From positions 1 through 64,000 of the forward strand of contig JAJFVL010000049.1 of NCBI GenBank assembly GCA_021371855.1: a stretch of DNA of 64,000 nucleotides, in the 5' to 3' direction. The translations under genes were made by a program, and so were the position numbers. Positions 44,160 to 53,172 of this stretch are shown piece by piece. Each line of letters opens with the position of its first letter. The stretch's first letter is position 1. The stretch is from Bacteroidales bacterium. GTDB taxonomy: Bacteria; Bacteroidota; Bacteroidia; Bacteroidales; VadinHA17. A model generated the notes under the pieces. It saw only the letters and a list, made by a program, of their open reading frames with translations, was not told the origin of the DNA and searched no databases.

Positions 44160-44987
44160 CTAATGTTTAAGCCACCCCGGCATTTTATCATATCCGGGTA
44201 ATAATTTTCCAAACGCTTCGTTCGGTATGTATTCCTCTTTGGACCATAACGGGTAAGGCATTTCTCCATGGTATTTCAGCGCTTCCAGGACTGGAATTTC
44301 GTTCCATGAGTCAGTAAAAGGTCCGCATTCTTTAGCCCTGCGTGTATAGAAGTATTTCTTATCAGTTGAAATACGTACAACACGGACAGACTCTTTGTCT
44401 CTCCAATTCTCTGTATCCAACTCACGTTCAATAAAATCATTCCAATATCTGTAATAAACACAGAATGTAGGGTCGAAGAAATGAGAACCAATCCTGCAGA
44501 CAGTATGACTTACAAATAAATATTTGCCTGTCAGATTGCCGCGGGGGTGGCGTACATTTCCGTAATTAGGTCTGGGTGCAAAAAGCATAAAGGAGCCCTT
44601 GGTGACAAAATTCCGGTTTTCTACTTCCATCGGTTCCATTTCAATACTCCTGATATGTGGATAAAGACGCCTGCGCTCACGATTCGCCCAGATCCATGTA
44701 TCCTTAAAAGCAACTGTTAAAACTTCGCAATTGACATTACGGCCTATTAAACCCTTTGCGGGATCCGGGAAGCCATATGACCAATTATCCATCGCATATT
44801 TACAGAACGCTTCAAAAACGGTCATTGCCAATGGTAACCCTTCACGAGTCATTAGAAAAACTGGTTTGACTTGCGACATAATTTTGTCGAGAACAATACG
44901 AGCTACAGGTCTCGGCTCTGATTCTATTCTGGGGTTCCAATTGATGGGACTTAGACTGTATCGATCGTAGGCAGCGGGTTTTGGCAT
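44160..44987 (-). CDS. Unknown protein heading the tssG-K-E-F operon, putative cysteine hydrolase or T6SS effector
   Basis: I do not recognise this 275-residue protein. No signal peptide or membrane span is visible. A plausible transglutaminase/papain-like triad is present: C87 in NVNCEVLTVAF at the start of a helix, H161 in FVSHTVCRIG, and D172 in HFFDPTF, in the order Cys-His-Asp with a DPT end as in transglutaminase-type cysteine hydrolases. It heads the - strand operon, 32 nt before tssG. It could be an effector that is secreted through the system, or a subtype-specific structural part. TssR, expected somewhere in subtype iii, is much larger. The triad is my own reading. Confidence 0.55.
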   Translation of the reverse strand: MPKPAAYDRYSLSPINWNPRIESEPRPVARIVLDKIMSQVKPVFLMTREGLPLAMTVFEAFCKYAMDNWSYGFPDPAKGLIGRNVNCEVLTVAFKDTWIWANRERRRLYPHIRSIEMEPMEVENRNFVTKGSFMLFAPRPNYGNVRHPRGNLTGKYLFVSHTVCRIGSHFFDPTFCVYYRYWNDFIERELDTENWRDKESVRVVRISTDKKYFYTRRAKECGPFTDSWNEIPVLEALKYHGEMPYPLWSKEEYIPNEAFGKLLPGYDKMPGWLKH

Positions 44988-45376
44988 GAGTAACTCCTTT
45001 TATACAAAGAATATTTAATATGTTTATTATTGTATTATGGAATCATTGAAAATATTTGTACAAATCATTTTTGTTTTTTCTTTAAATCATGATCCATGTA
45101 AAAACCCACCTCTTAATCATAGAATAACCTTACAATTCGTTGAACCATTAGAAATCCCGTATTTTATATTATTAATTACCAGTTCTGTCTTTAGTATTAT
45201 AGAATAAAGATACTTATTCTCAGATATTTATCAAATTATTTTAAATGAAAATCCAATTACTCACAATTTTTTGAGAGGAAGAAATGACTTCTCATTCCAT
45301 CACTGCTTGCAAATTCACCTCATTCATGGAATAAATTCTGTATTGTCATATGATTTTGGTTATTTTTGAATCAAAA
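44988..45376. other. Divergent intergenic region between the T6SS operon and a lipoprotein gene
   Basis: This stretch is AT-rich and separates two divergent genes, so promoters for both are expected. No strict TAnnTTTG was found on either strand at a suitable distance. No small reading frame stood out. Confidence 0.35.
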
Positions 45377-47257
45377 ATGGCAACAATAAATATTCGTTCG
45401 CTAATCTTAGGTTTGATCGTTCCTTTGATGTTCATTTGCATGGCATCCTGTGATAGTCGTCCTGCCGGCAGGAAAGACCTGGGTTCTTCCGGAATGTCAG
45501 ATTCAGTCAAAGAGAGTGGAACTCCTGCTGAATACCAGCCGGTTAATGCCATGCTGGTTTTACCAAAAAATCCGGGTCCGGGGGAGACATTCCGTATTTT
45601 AGGGGTCGGAGGAGGAAATATCAGGAAAGCAAAGTTCGTCGTTAGTGGTCCGTCGGGTATTTTGGAATCCCTGAAAAGCAAAACAGGGGAGGAATTGCCT
45701 TATTGGCGGATTGATGATTTTGCCGGTAGTTCTGCCGGTAAGTATAAAGTCACTTTAATCGTTGATAAAAAGGTGGTCAGTGATCTGGAGTTTATAATTT
45801 CTTCGGATAAGATTACTCCCCAGACAGGTGTTGCATGGAAAACACTCCGCGGATGGGACAGCGGCACGGAGGCAATCTATTCTGCATGGATAAACAATTT
45901 GTTTCATGGCTGCGACGAGCAGGCTTCCTGGCCGGCACTCCATAAGGTGACTCAAAATCCCGATCAGAATTTCCTTTACAATTATCTTTCCCTGGGAGAA
46001 GATGATCCAACCGGGAAAAACAGTGTGATCATGCAGCCCGATTGTGCCGATAACCCATTTTTCCTGAGGGCATATTTTGCATGGAAGCTTGGCCTCCCTT
46101 TTGGTTACCATGTGTGCGACAGGGGCTATCTGGGGCGTAATCCCCAGTCCGGACAATGGATAACAAATGAAATTTCCAGCTCCAAAACAAATCCGGTATT
46201 GTCATTCAATAGCTTTCTCAGAAGGGTAATGGATGGTGTCCATTCAGGGACGGCAAGGACGGCTCTTGATAACGAAAAATCCGATTATTACCCCGTTTCG
46301 CTTGAACGCGGAACCTTGCGACCGGGGACTGTTTATGCTGATCCTTACGGACATACACTGATCCTTGTACACTGGGTGGCACAAACGAGGGACAATCCGG
46401 GATTGCTCCTGGCAGTAGATGCCCAGCCTGATGGGACGGTAGGTATTAAACGGTTCTGGAAAGGGAATTTTCTGTTTAACACTTCTGAAGTGGTCGGGGA
46501 ACCGGGGTTTAAAGCTTTTCGTCCCATTTCCTTGAATAAAGGGGAGCCTCTCCTGATGAGAAACAATGAACTAACAGCATCAGCCGGATTTGTTCCCTTT
46601 TCACTTCAGCAGAGAAAAATGGGAACAGATATTTTCTATCACACTATGGAGAGACTGATCAATCCGAAGCCGCTTGACCCTGAAGCTGCATTGCTCGACC
46701 TTATCCAGGCACTTCATGAACAACTGATCGTTCGTGTCACTTCAGTAGCTAACGGTGAAGCTTACTTCAAATCACACCCCGGAGCTGTAATTCCGATGCC
46801 TTCAAATGCTAACGGAATTTTCCTGGCCGGTGGCCAATGGGAAAACTTCTCAACACCTAACCGTGATTTAAGGCTTTTGATTGCTATGGATGCGGTACTC
46901 GGTTTCCCTGACCAGGTAGCCAGTTCTCCGGAAGATTTTAATATCTCAGGGCTGGGCACTCCAGAACATGTTAAAAAAAAGCTTCAATCAATCCTTGATA
47001 AAAAGGTTTCCGAGCTTTCGATCAGTTATACCCATACAAACGGGTCATTGCAGATTCTGACAGTCGGGGAGATACTTAAAAGAAGGGACGCTTTTGAGAT
47101 GGCCTATAATCCGAATGATGGAATCGAAATCCGCTGGGGAGCACCGGAAAACAGCAATGAGAGGGCCATGTGTCATCGTCACGCACCTTCAAACCAGAAA
47201 GCGACCATGCAATCGGTACGCAAGTGGTTCAATAAGAGACTCCATCCGCCAACATAA
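45377..47257 (+). CDS. Lipoprotein with candidate cysteine-hydrolase domain, function unknown
   Basis: The start chosen is the ATG at 45377, which precedes a lipoprotein signal with MASC as lipobox; an ATG nine codons earlier (45350) gives a less natural start. The protein is 626 residues from there. After a beta-sandwich-like region comes a possible papain/NlpC-like core: C223 in QPDCADNPFFLRAYFAWKLG, H326 in DPYGHTLILVHW, and D348 in LLAVDAQPDG. It starts divergently from the T6SS minus-strand operon. A peptidase or amidase role in the envelope is possible, but no family name can be given. Its link to the T6SS is not shown by sequence. Confidence 0.65.
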   Translation: MATINIRSLILGLIVPLMFICMASCDSRPAGRKDLGSSGMSDSVKESGTPAEYQPVNAMLVLPKNPGPGETFRILGVGGGNIRKAKFVVSGPSGILESLKSKTGEELPYWRIDDFAGSSAGKYKVTLIVDKKVVSDLEFIISSDKITPQTGVAWKTLRGWDSGTEAIYSAWINNLFHGCDEQASWPALHKVTQNPDQNFLYNYLSLGEDDPTGKNSVIMQPDCADNPFFLRAYFAWKLGLPFGYHVCDRGYLGRNPQSGQWITNEISSSKTNPVLSFNSFLRRVMDGVHSGTARTALDNEKSDYYPVSLERGTLRPGTVYADPYGHTLILVHWVAQTRDNPGLLLAVDAQPDGTVGIKRFWKGNFLFNTSEVVGEPGFKAFRPISLNKGEPLLMRNNELTASAGFVPFSLQQRKMGTDIFYHTMERLINPKPLDPEAALLDLIQALHEQLIVRVTSVANGEAYFKSHPGAVIPMPSNANGIFLAGGQWENFSTPNRDLRLLIAMDAVLGFPDQVASSPEDFNISGLGTPEHVKKKLQSILDKKVSELSISYTHTNGSLQILTVGEILKRRDAFEMAYNPNDGIEIRWGAPENSNERAMCHRHAPSNQKATMQSVRKWFNKRLHPPT

Positions 47258-47340
47258 GAATTATACGAGGTGAGCATATTACAGCTCTTTCCGTTTATTG
47301 AATAGGATATTTACAAATCGGATCAGCAGTCTGGCTCTCT

Positions 47341-48285
47341 CTAATAGGGATCAACAAGGTATTTATACAATTCACTTTTTGTAGAAAGAATAACAGTAGT
47401 AGTGGAATCAAATGTTTTGCTGAATGTCTCCATTGATTTCATAAAACCATATAGATTCCTTGCGTCAGGCGACTTGTTATATGCTCCGGCATAGATGGCG
47501 GTGGCTCTCCCGTCAGCTTTACCCATAATCTCCTCTGCTTTCCGGTATGCTTCAGACTGGATGAGTTTAAGATCCCTTTCTTTTTCGCCATTAATCCTGG
47601 AGGCTTCACCAAAACCTTCGGATCTGAACTTTTCAGCTATCCGGAATCTTTCACTTTTCATCCTTTCGTAAACCTGTGCCTGAACTTCCGCTACATAATT
47701 AAGGCGTTTCAGCCTGACATCAAGTATGGCAATTCCAAGATCACTGGCTTTCTGATTTGATGAATGAAGTATCATTTCCTCTATTTTAAGTCTGCCTACC
47801 AGAATGTCAGAAAGGGTATCACCCACTTCCTCACCGATTGATCCTGATCGTACAGGTACCCTGTTGATGCTTCTGACAACTTCTTCGAGGTTGTGGTTTG
47901 CAATATAGTCGCGTGTTTCTCCATCAAGAATATCTGCAATCCTCGATAGTGCACCCCTTTCATCCGTAAGTCTTTTGAAGAACTGCAGAGGATCAGTTAT
48001 ATGCCATCGGGCATAGGCATCAACAAAGATGAACTTTTTATCTTTTGTTGGTACCTGGTTTGGATCACCATCCCACTCCATGAACCTTTTTTCAAAATAA
48101 TTAGCCTTTTGTGTGAAGGGGACCTTTATTTTTAGGCCAGGGGTGGTTTTGGCTTTCCCAATTGGTTTCCCAAACTGGGTAATGACAACCTGCTCGGTTT
48201 CTTTAACGAGAAATACACTCTGAAGGATCACAATGAGAACAACAAGTGTTACTGCCAGCTGAATAATTAATTTCCGGTTACGCAT
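47341..48285 (-). CDS. hflC: HflC, SPFH-domain membrane protein
   Basis: The 314-residue protein has an N-terminal membrane span (7-27) and an SPFH/band-7 domain (TEQVVITQFGKPIGK, LKIKVPF, KDKKFIFVDAYARWHITD, ETRDYIANHNLEEVV) followed by a coiled coil rich in Glu, Arg and Ala. Together with HflK it forms a periplasmic cage that controls the FtsH protease in the inner membrane. hflK lies 11 nt upstream in the same operon, the usual order. Confidence 0.93.
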   Translation of the reverse strand: MRNRKLIIQLAVTLVVLIVILQSVFLVKETEQVVITQFGKPIGKAKTTPGLKIKVPFTQKANYFEKRFMEWDGDPNQVPTKDKKFIFVDAYARWHITDPLQFFKRLTDERGALSRIADILDGETRDYIANHNLEEVVRSINRVPVRSGSIGEEVGDTLSDILVGRLKIEEMILHSSNQKASDLGIAILDVRLKRLNYVAEVQAQVYERMKSERFRIAEKFRSEGFGEASRINGEKERDLKLIQSEAYRKAEEIMGKADGRATAIYAGAYNKSPDARNLYGFMKSMETFSKTFDSTTTVILSTKSELYKYLVDPY

Positions 48286-48296
48286 TATGATGAGTT

Positions 48297-49250
48297 TTAT
48301 TTATTGTTAAGTTGCATCTGGAGCAGGGGTAGTACATTGTTACCGGCCTCATCGGTGATGATTTTATTCTTTAGGTTAGGAAGTACACTAGACATAGTTT
48401 CCAGGTATAGTCTTCGTTTGGTAACTTCCGGTGCTTTTATATACTCACTGAACAGTGCATCAAACCGTGCAGCTTCACCAAGTGCATTATTTACCCTTTC
48501 AGTAGCGTATCCTTCAGCTTTCTGGATGGTTTCCTCTGCCTGTCCCCTTGCTTTTGGAATTATCTTATTATATTCTGACCTAGCCTGATTGATTAATGTC
48601 TCCTTTTCCTGTTGGGCCTGATTTACAGCATTAAATGCATCCTTTACCGGATCGGGAGGATTTACATCCTGTAGTACTACCTGTTCTATTTTAATACCCA
48701 GGGAATATTCAGTGCAGAGTTTTTGCATCTCTTCCTGAACCTTGATTGATATCTCTGCTCTTCCAACGGTTAGCACCTCATTTACAGTGCGGTCGCCTAT
48801 TATCTGCCTCATAGACGCTTCGGAGATATCACGCATGGTGGTTATGGGTTCCCTCACTTTGAAAAGATATTTATAGGCGTCAACAATACGGTACTGAACA
48901 ACCCATTCAACATCAGCAAGATTAAGATCACCGGTAAGCATCAGCGATTCGTCAGCAGTCCCTGTCTTGGTAAATACTGATTTTACTCCTGTTCTTGTAG
49001 TGCGAAAGCCAAATTCCTGTTTATGCTGTCTTTCAACTGCTACTTTATATACTCTTTCAAGAATAGGTAACTTGATATGCAAACCGGATTCCTCCGTCCG
49101 GATATATTTTCCAAAGCGCGTTATGACGCCAACTTCTTCAGGCCTTACCTGGAAAAATGTTGTCCATAATAGGACAATCCCAGCTATCATCGCAAGAATA
49201 ATCCTGTAATTCGACAGGTATTCCTTCCAGTTTGGTGTCAGATTATTCAT
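48297..49250 (-). CDS. hflK: HflK, SPFH-domain membrane protein
   Basis: The 317-residue protein has a membrane span at about 18-35 and an SPFH domain with RPEEVGVITRFGKYI, LHIKLPILERVYKVAVERQ, LTGDLNLADVEWVVQYRIVDAYKYLF, and VVLQDVNPPDPVKDAFNAV, the hallmark of HflK. The C-terminal coiled coil and PLLQM tail are in place. It is the first gene of the hflKC operon. Confidence 0.94.
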   Translation of the reverse strand: MNNLTPNWKEYLSNYRIILAMIAGIVLLWTTFFQVRPEEVGVITRFGKYIRTEESGLHIKLPILERVYKVAVERQHKQEFGFRTTRTGVKSVFTKTGTADESLMLTGDLNLADVEWVVQYRIVDAYKYLFKVREPITTMRDISEASMRQIIGDRTVNEVLTVGRAEISIKVQEEMQKLCTEYSLGIKIEQVVLQDVNPPDPVKDAFNAVNQAQQEKETLINQARSEYNKIIPKARGQAEETIQKAEGYATERVNNALGEAARFDALFSEYIKAPEVTKRRLYLETMSSVLPNLKNKIITDEAGNNVLPLLQMQLNNK

Positions 49251-49645
49251 ATTTACCCGATTAAATGAAGATCTAATAAAGATAGCTATTTGTATTCAGA
49301 TTCAAAGAGTAACTGCCCATTTTTAAGGATATTATAGATCTTGCAGTTAATATTTTTAACTTTTGCAGCTTTTTTCTCTAATGAGGATGAACTGCAATTA
49401 GCTCTTACAGAGATATACTATAATAACAAAAGAGGATCAAGTGGGGATGAGGTAGATGTGTCTTTTAAAATTTTATGGTAATCTGTAAAAAATTGTCGAT
49501 ATTGTAGTGTTAAATTTAATACCGGAAAATGGGAAGTTAAAAGACTATCAGGCAAAGGTTGGATTTGAAATTCATTGTTCTTTTAATAAGTATTATATGG
49601 AAAACACCTGATTTTCTGAAATACAGGACATTAATACATATAATT
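49251..49645. other. 395-bp gap before the esterase gene, no gene recognised
   Basis: Between divergent hflK and the esterase gene there is AT-rich DNA with several stop-rich short frames. Promoters of both genes must lie here. The frame of the next gene runs back to a TTG at 49559 but this part is not needed for its signal peptide. Confidence 0.35.
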
Positions 49646-50626
49646 ATGGTAAAGACAAAATTCAAATCACAAAGGAAGACAAAGTTGACTGCATTCGTGA
49701 TAGTGCTGGCTGGAATTATTCTGATGTCTTTTCTGGAGTCTGACGGAAGCAATCACCGGGATTCTTTTAAGCATGATAGTCTGAGACGGACTTTTAAGAT
49801 TCATTTACCATCAATAAATTATAAATCAGTACGTTTACCGTTGGTTATTGTATTGCATGGAAGGGGAGGAAATGGGGCAAGTATGATTCTTATTACACGT
49901 AAAGGTTTTAACAAACTGGCTGATAAAGATGGATTTATAGTGGTTTATCCTGATGGAATAGAGCTGAATTGGAATGATGGCAGGATGGATCAGGAAGCAA
50001 ACGATCGTGCACACAGGGAAAACATTGATGACGTTGGCTTCATTTCTGCATTAATAGATTTCATGATCAAAAATTACAATACTGATCCAAAACGGGTTTA
50101 CATCACGGGCTTATCAAACGGAGCAATAATGTCATATCGTCTGGCTTGTGAATTATCTCAGAAAATTGCCGCAATTGCTCCCGTTGACGGAAATATTCCG
50201 GTTTCGCTTTTTAATGAATGTTTCCCATCAGGATCCGTTTCAGTACTAGCCATTAATAATATTAATGATCCTCTGGTTCCATTTGAGGGAGGTGAAATTT
50301 ATACGAGTACCCGCAGATTAAAGCTGGGTAAAGTATTATCTGCGGATGAATCGATTGAATTCTGGGTAAACCGGGATAAATGTTCAATTACCCCTGTTGT
50401 GACTGAAGAGCCCGACCGGGACCCCGGGGATGGTACTAGAGTAACAAAGAAGCAATACATTAACCAAATTGACGGAACAGAAGTAGTTCTTTATGCAATT
50501 GATGGCGGCGGACATACCTGGCCTGGTGGTTTTCAATATGAACCTTCCGTGATCATAGGAAAAACATGCAGGGATATTGATGCCAATGAAGTTATCTGGT
50601 CATTTTTTAAAAGACATAACAGATAG
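49646..50626 (+). CDS. PHB-depolymerase/feruloyl-esterase-like alpha/beta hydrolase, exported
   Basis: The start chosen is the ATG at 49646, giving 326 residues and a short basic N-terminus plus hydrophobic signal (LTAFVIVLAGIILMS). The fold matches the LpqC/esterase PHB family: PLVIVLHGRGGN with the oxyanion His-Gly, GFIVVYPDG, NIDDVGFISALID, the nucleophile motif GLSNGA, and the closing GGGHTWPGG with the catalytic His. Members hydrolyse feruloyl or acetyl esters on xylan, or polyhydroxyalkanoates. The carbohydrate-rich window favours an esterase on plant polysaccharide. Confidence 0.87.
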   Translation: MVKTKFKSQRKTKLTAFVIVLAGIILMSFLESDGSNHRDSFKHDSLRRTFKIHLPSINYKSVRLPLVIVLHGRGGNGASMILITRKGFNKLADKDGFIVVYPDGIELNWNDGRMDQEANDRAHRENIDDVGFISALIDFMIKNYNTDPKRVYITGLSNGAIMSYRLACELSQKIAAIAPVDGNIPVSLFNECFPSGSVSVLAINNINDPLVPFEGGEIYTSTRRLKLGKVLSADESIEFWVNRDKCSITPVVTEEPDRDPGDGTRVTKKQYINQIDGTEVVLYAIDGGGHTWPGGFQYEPSVIIGKTCRDIDANEVIWSFFKRHNR

Positions 50627-50665
50627 TTAATTGAAATAATAGTAAATAAAAAGAAGGAGTAGGTT

Positions 50666-51958
50666 ATTAAAACAAAATCTTTTCAGGAGAAAGGCTGGCT
50701 TAAGCTGGATAATGCGGCGAAATTGTATCCGGCAATCATGTCTGATGACCTGACTTTAGTGTTCAGGATAACTGCAACACTGAAGGAGCCTGTAAAATAT
50801 TCGGCCATAAAGGAAGCTGTAGAGATAACCTCTAAGAGATTTCCATATTTCAACGTTTCGCTGGGACGAGGGTTGTTCTGGCATTTTCTTGAATTCAACG
50901 ATCAATTGCCACGAATACAGGTCGAAGAAAAAATCCCCTGCACTGCTTTTGCAGTAAACAGGAAGAATGAACTTCTCTATAGAGTGATTATCAAAGGCTG
51001 CAGGATTTCGGTTGAGTTCATTCATATACTCACCGATGGCAGAGGTGCAATGGAATACCTGAAATCCCTGCTTTATACTTACATGTCACTAACAGGCCTT
51101 CATATCGGTACACCGGGAGATATAATCCTACCCGGAACGCCCGTGTCAGAGGAGGAGTTCGAAGACGGGTACAACAAATTCTTTCGCAAACTGCCACATC
51201 CCTCCAGGCTGGTTAAAGCCTGGCATCTACCTTACAAGCTTAATGATAAACCAAGGTTAAGAGTTCTTTTTGCTGAGGTAAACCTTGATGAAATACTTGA
51301 AGTTTCCCGCAGGCATGGAGTATCTGTTACTGAGTATTTTGTATCAGTCTATCATTTTTCACTTCAGGAAATATATGCCTCCGGGAAGAAAAGAAGTAAA
51401 AACAGAAACAGAAAAGTCCTGAGAATTGAAGTACCTGTTGATATGAGAAACAAATTTCCCAGCAGAACAATGCGCAATTTTTCTCTTTTTGTGTTGCCGG
51501 AAATTGACCTGAGGCTGGGAACTTACAGTTTTGAGGAGATCCTCAGATCAGTTCATCACCAGTTGCAGATGAGTGCCGATATCAAACAGATATCAAGATT
51601 CCTGTCATCGAATGTCAGTTATGAAAAGTTGTTCATTGTCAGGATACTGCCTCTATTCATTAAAGAAATGGTTATTACAGCATTTTACAAAAGATTTGCT
51701 TCAAAGCGGTGGACAGGAGTAGTCACTAATCTCGGTCGTGTGACTCTTCCGGTGGAAATGGAGGATATGATCGAATCCTTCGAACTTATTCCACCTTCCC
51801 CGAATCATGCCATAAAAATAAGCTCTGGTATTATAACATATAGAGACAAGCTAAGGATCTGTTTCGCAAATATCACACAAACACGGGAACTCGAACAGCA
51901 TATTTTACGGCATCTCTCGGATGCCGGTATTCATGTTAAGATTTTGAATAACAACTAA
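50666..51958 (+). CDS. Condensation-fold (CoA-dependent acyltransferase superfamily) acyltransferase, apparent ATT start
   Basis: The frame contains HILTDGRG, the HxxxDG active-site motif of the condensation/alcohol acyltransferase superfamily (H120, D124 from the start used), and a long C-terminal region with LRIEVPVDMRNKFPSRTMRNF and VVTNLGRVTLP. Without any ATG before the seventh residue of its conserved N-terminus, the natural start is unusual: AAGGAG at 50654-50659 lies six bases before ATT at 50666, giving IKTKSFQEKGWLKLDNAAK, which continues as the family N-terminus. A TTG at 50723 is the next candidate, but it would cut off that block. Transfers an acyl group to an alcohol or amine; acceptor unknown. 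It is co-transcribed with the next gene (11 nt gap). Confidence 0.78.
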   Translation: MKTKSFQEKGWLKLDNAAKLYPAIMSDDLTLVFRITATLKEPVKYSAIKEAVEITSKRFPYFNVSLGRGLFWHFLEFNDQLPRIQVEEKIPCTAFAVNRKNELLYRVIIKGCRISVEFIHILTDGRGAMEYLKSLLYTYMSLTGLHIGTPGDIILPGTPVSEEEFEDGYNKFFRKLPHPSRLVKAWHLPYKLNDKPRLRVLFAEVNLDEILEVSRRHGVSVTEYFVSVYHFSLQEIYASGKKRSKNRNRKVLRIEVPVDMRNKFPSRTMRNFSLFVLPEIDLRLGTYSFEEILRSVHHQLQMSADIKQISRFLSSNVSYEKLFIVRILPLFIKEMVITAFYKRFASKRWTGVVTNLGRVTLPVEMEDMIESFELIPPSPNHAIKISSGIITYRDKLRICFANITQTRELEQHILRHLSDAGIHVKILNNN

Positions 51959-51969
51959 AACTACAGAAA

Positions 51970-52668
51970 ATGATTATCTGCATCAATTGCGGTGTTGAAC
52001 TTGATGATGGATTAAAAACATGTCCACTGTGCGGCCAGAATCCCGGGAAAAGCAGTGAACAGGAGCATCTCTCACAAAATTATCCTTCAGAAATCATTCG
52101 GCTTAACAGAAAGGAAAATTGGAGACACCTCTGGGAATTAAGCGGAATAATTGCATTTTCCGGCATAGTTGTTTGTACAATTGTCGACCTTTTGATAAGC
52201 AAAGGATTCAGATGGTCGCTCTTCTCTGATGTGTCAATATTAGCTTCATGGATAATCATGACCTTTTTTCTGTATGCATACAAACGAACATGGGTAATAA
52301 TCCCCGGATTAATGCTTACAATTCTTGTAGCTCTTCTGGCATTTGACATCATTACCTCAGGAGTGAATTGGTTTTTTCCTTTAGGTCTTCCTTTAGCTAT
52401 TTCAGCATTCGTCGCAGCAGGTACGGTTGTTGTTCTTTACCAGGCAGCTGATATTAAGGGTTTTAACATCATTGCTGTAACATTAATTGTTTTAGCAGGA
52501 TTTTGTATTATAACAGAAATGATACTGGACAAATACCTGAAAGGCTCTGTGGATTTGCGATGGTCTCTCATTGCTGCTGCTTCAGTTCTTCCTGTTGCGC
52601 TGATATTTTTCTTCTACCATTACCGGCTGAAAAAGGGAAACCAGCTCGGCAGTTTTTTTCATATCTGA
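51970..52668 (+). CDS. Zinc-ribbon multi-span membrane protein (DUF6320-like)
   Basis: The 232-residue protein has a zinc-ribbon at the N-terminus (CINC and CPLC, residues 4-21), a linker with Ser and Glu, and six or so membrane helices. It follows the acyltransferase by 11 nt. The combination of such an acyltransferase with a zinc-ribbon membrane protein is seen in other bacteria, so both probably act in one membrane-associated acylation step. Its own role is unknown. Confidence 0.75.
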   Translation: MIICINCGVELDDGLKTCPLCGQNPGKSSEQEHLSQNYPSEIIRLNRKENWRHLWELSGIIAFSGIVVCTIVDLLISKGFRWSLFSDVSILASWIIMTFFLYAYKRTWVIIPGLMLTILVALLAFDIITSGVNWFFPLGLPLAISAFVAAGTVVVLYQAADIKGFNIIAVTLIVLAGFCIITEMILDKYLKGSVDLRWSLIAAASVLPVALIFFFYHYRLKKGNQLGSFFHI

Positions 52669-53172
52669 GATTCTGAAACAAGCCTGTTCAGTGAAAAGAT
52701 CTTTTATGGCTTTTATAAAATTTTATGTTACAGGCCAACGAAAGAGGAATTAGCAACTGACAGGGGACGAAATGGGATAAGAAAGGAGGTAATAAATAAT
52801 TTTATTATTGCCACATGGCTGAATTAGGAATATGACAATTTTAAAAACAAATCTTCGTTGTTCTTTAATAAGCCATTTTATAATAACAAAACTTATACTT
52901 AATGATAACAGCCTTAGTTATAATACTTTTAATGCTTTTTGTTGGTATCCGCTTTTCAAAGAAATACAGAAGAATACGACACCAACAATGGCATGTAAGA
53001 GATTGGTTAAAAACGATAAAAACCAAATTAAGAAATAGTAAAGACAAAAAAAACCGAACTTCCCAATGATTCCCTGATCTCCGGTATTTTTATCAACTTT
53101 TGAATTATCGGAACTCAGGTATGACCAGGATCATTTATAAACATCTACCTTTGACTCACAAAAAAAATATTA
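52669..53172. other. 504-bp gap holding one possible small gene
   Basis: The region is AT-rich. The only frame with coding character is the 55-residue one at 52902-53069, listed separately. A 68-residue overlapping frame at 52832-53038 has no recognisable features. Confidence 0.4.
52902..53069 (+). CDS. Small single-span basic membrane protein, hypothetical (55 residues)
   Basis: An ATG at 52902 opens a 55-residue frame to the TGA at 53067-53069. Residues 2-17 are a hydrophobic helix (ITALVIILLMLFVGIR), and the rest is a strongly basic tail (KKYRRIRHQQW, LKTIKTKLRN, KDKK). This one-span design with a positively charged tail on the cytoplasmic side is common in small membrane proteins of this phylum. 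No ribosome-binding site stands out, and homology is unknown. Confidence 0.4.
   Translation: MITALVIILLMLFVGIRFSKKYRRIRHQQWHVRDWLKTIKTKLRNSKDKKNRTSQ

Noticed and set aside
44160..44987. Calling the first gene of the - strand operon TssR or TssP
   Set aside because: It is much shorter than TssR, has no membrane span as TssP should, and has a Cys-His-Asp pattern instead.
52832..53038. 68-residue frame in the gap before the YycJ-like gene
   Set aside because: It has no recognisable features, and the alternative frame at 52902 shows a better small-protein pattern.
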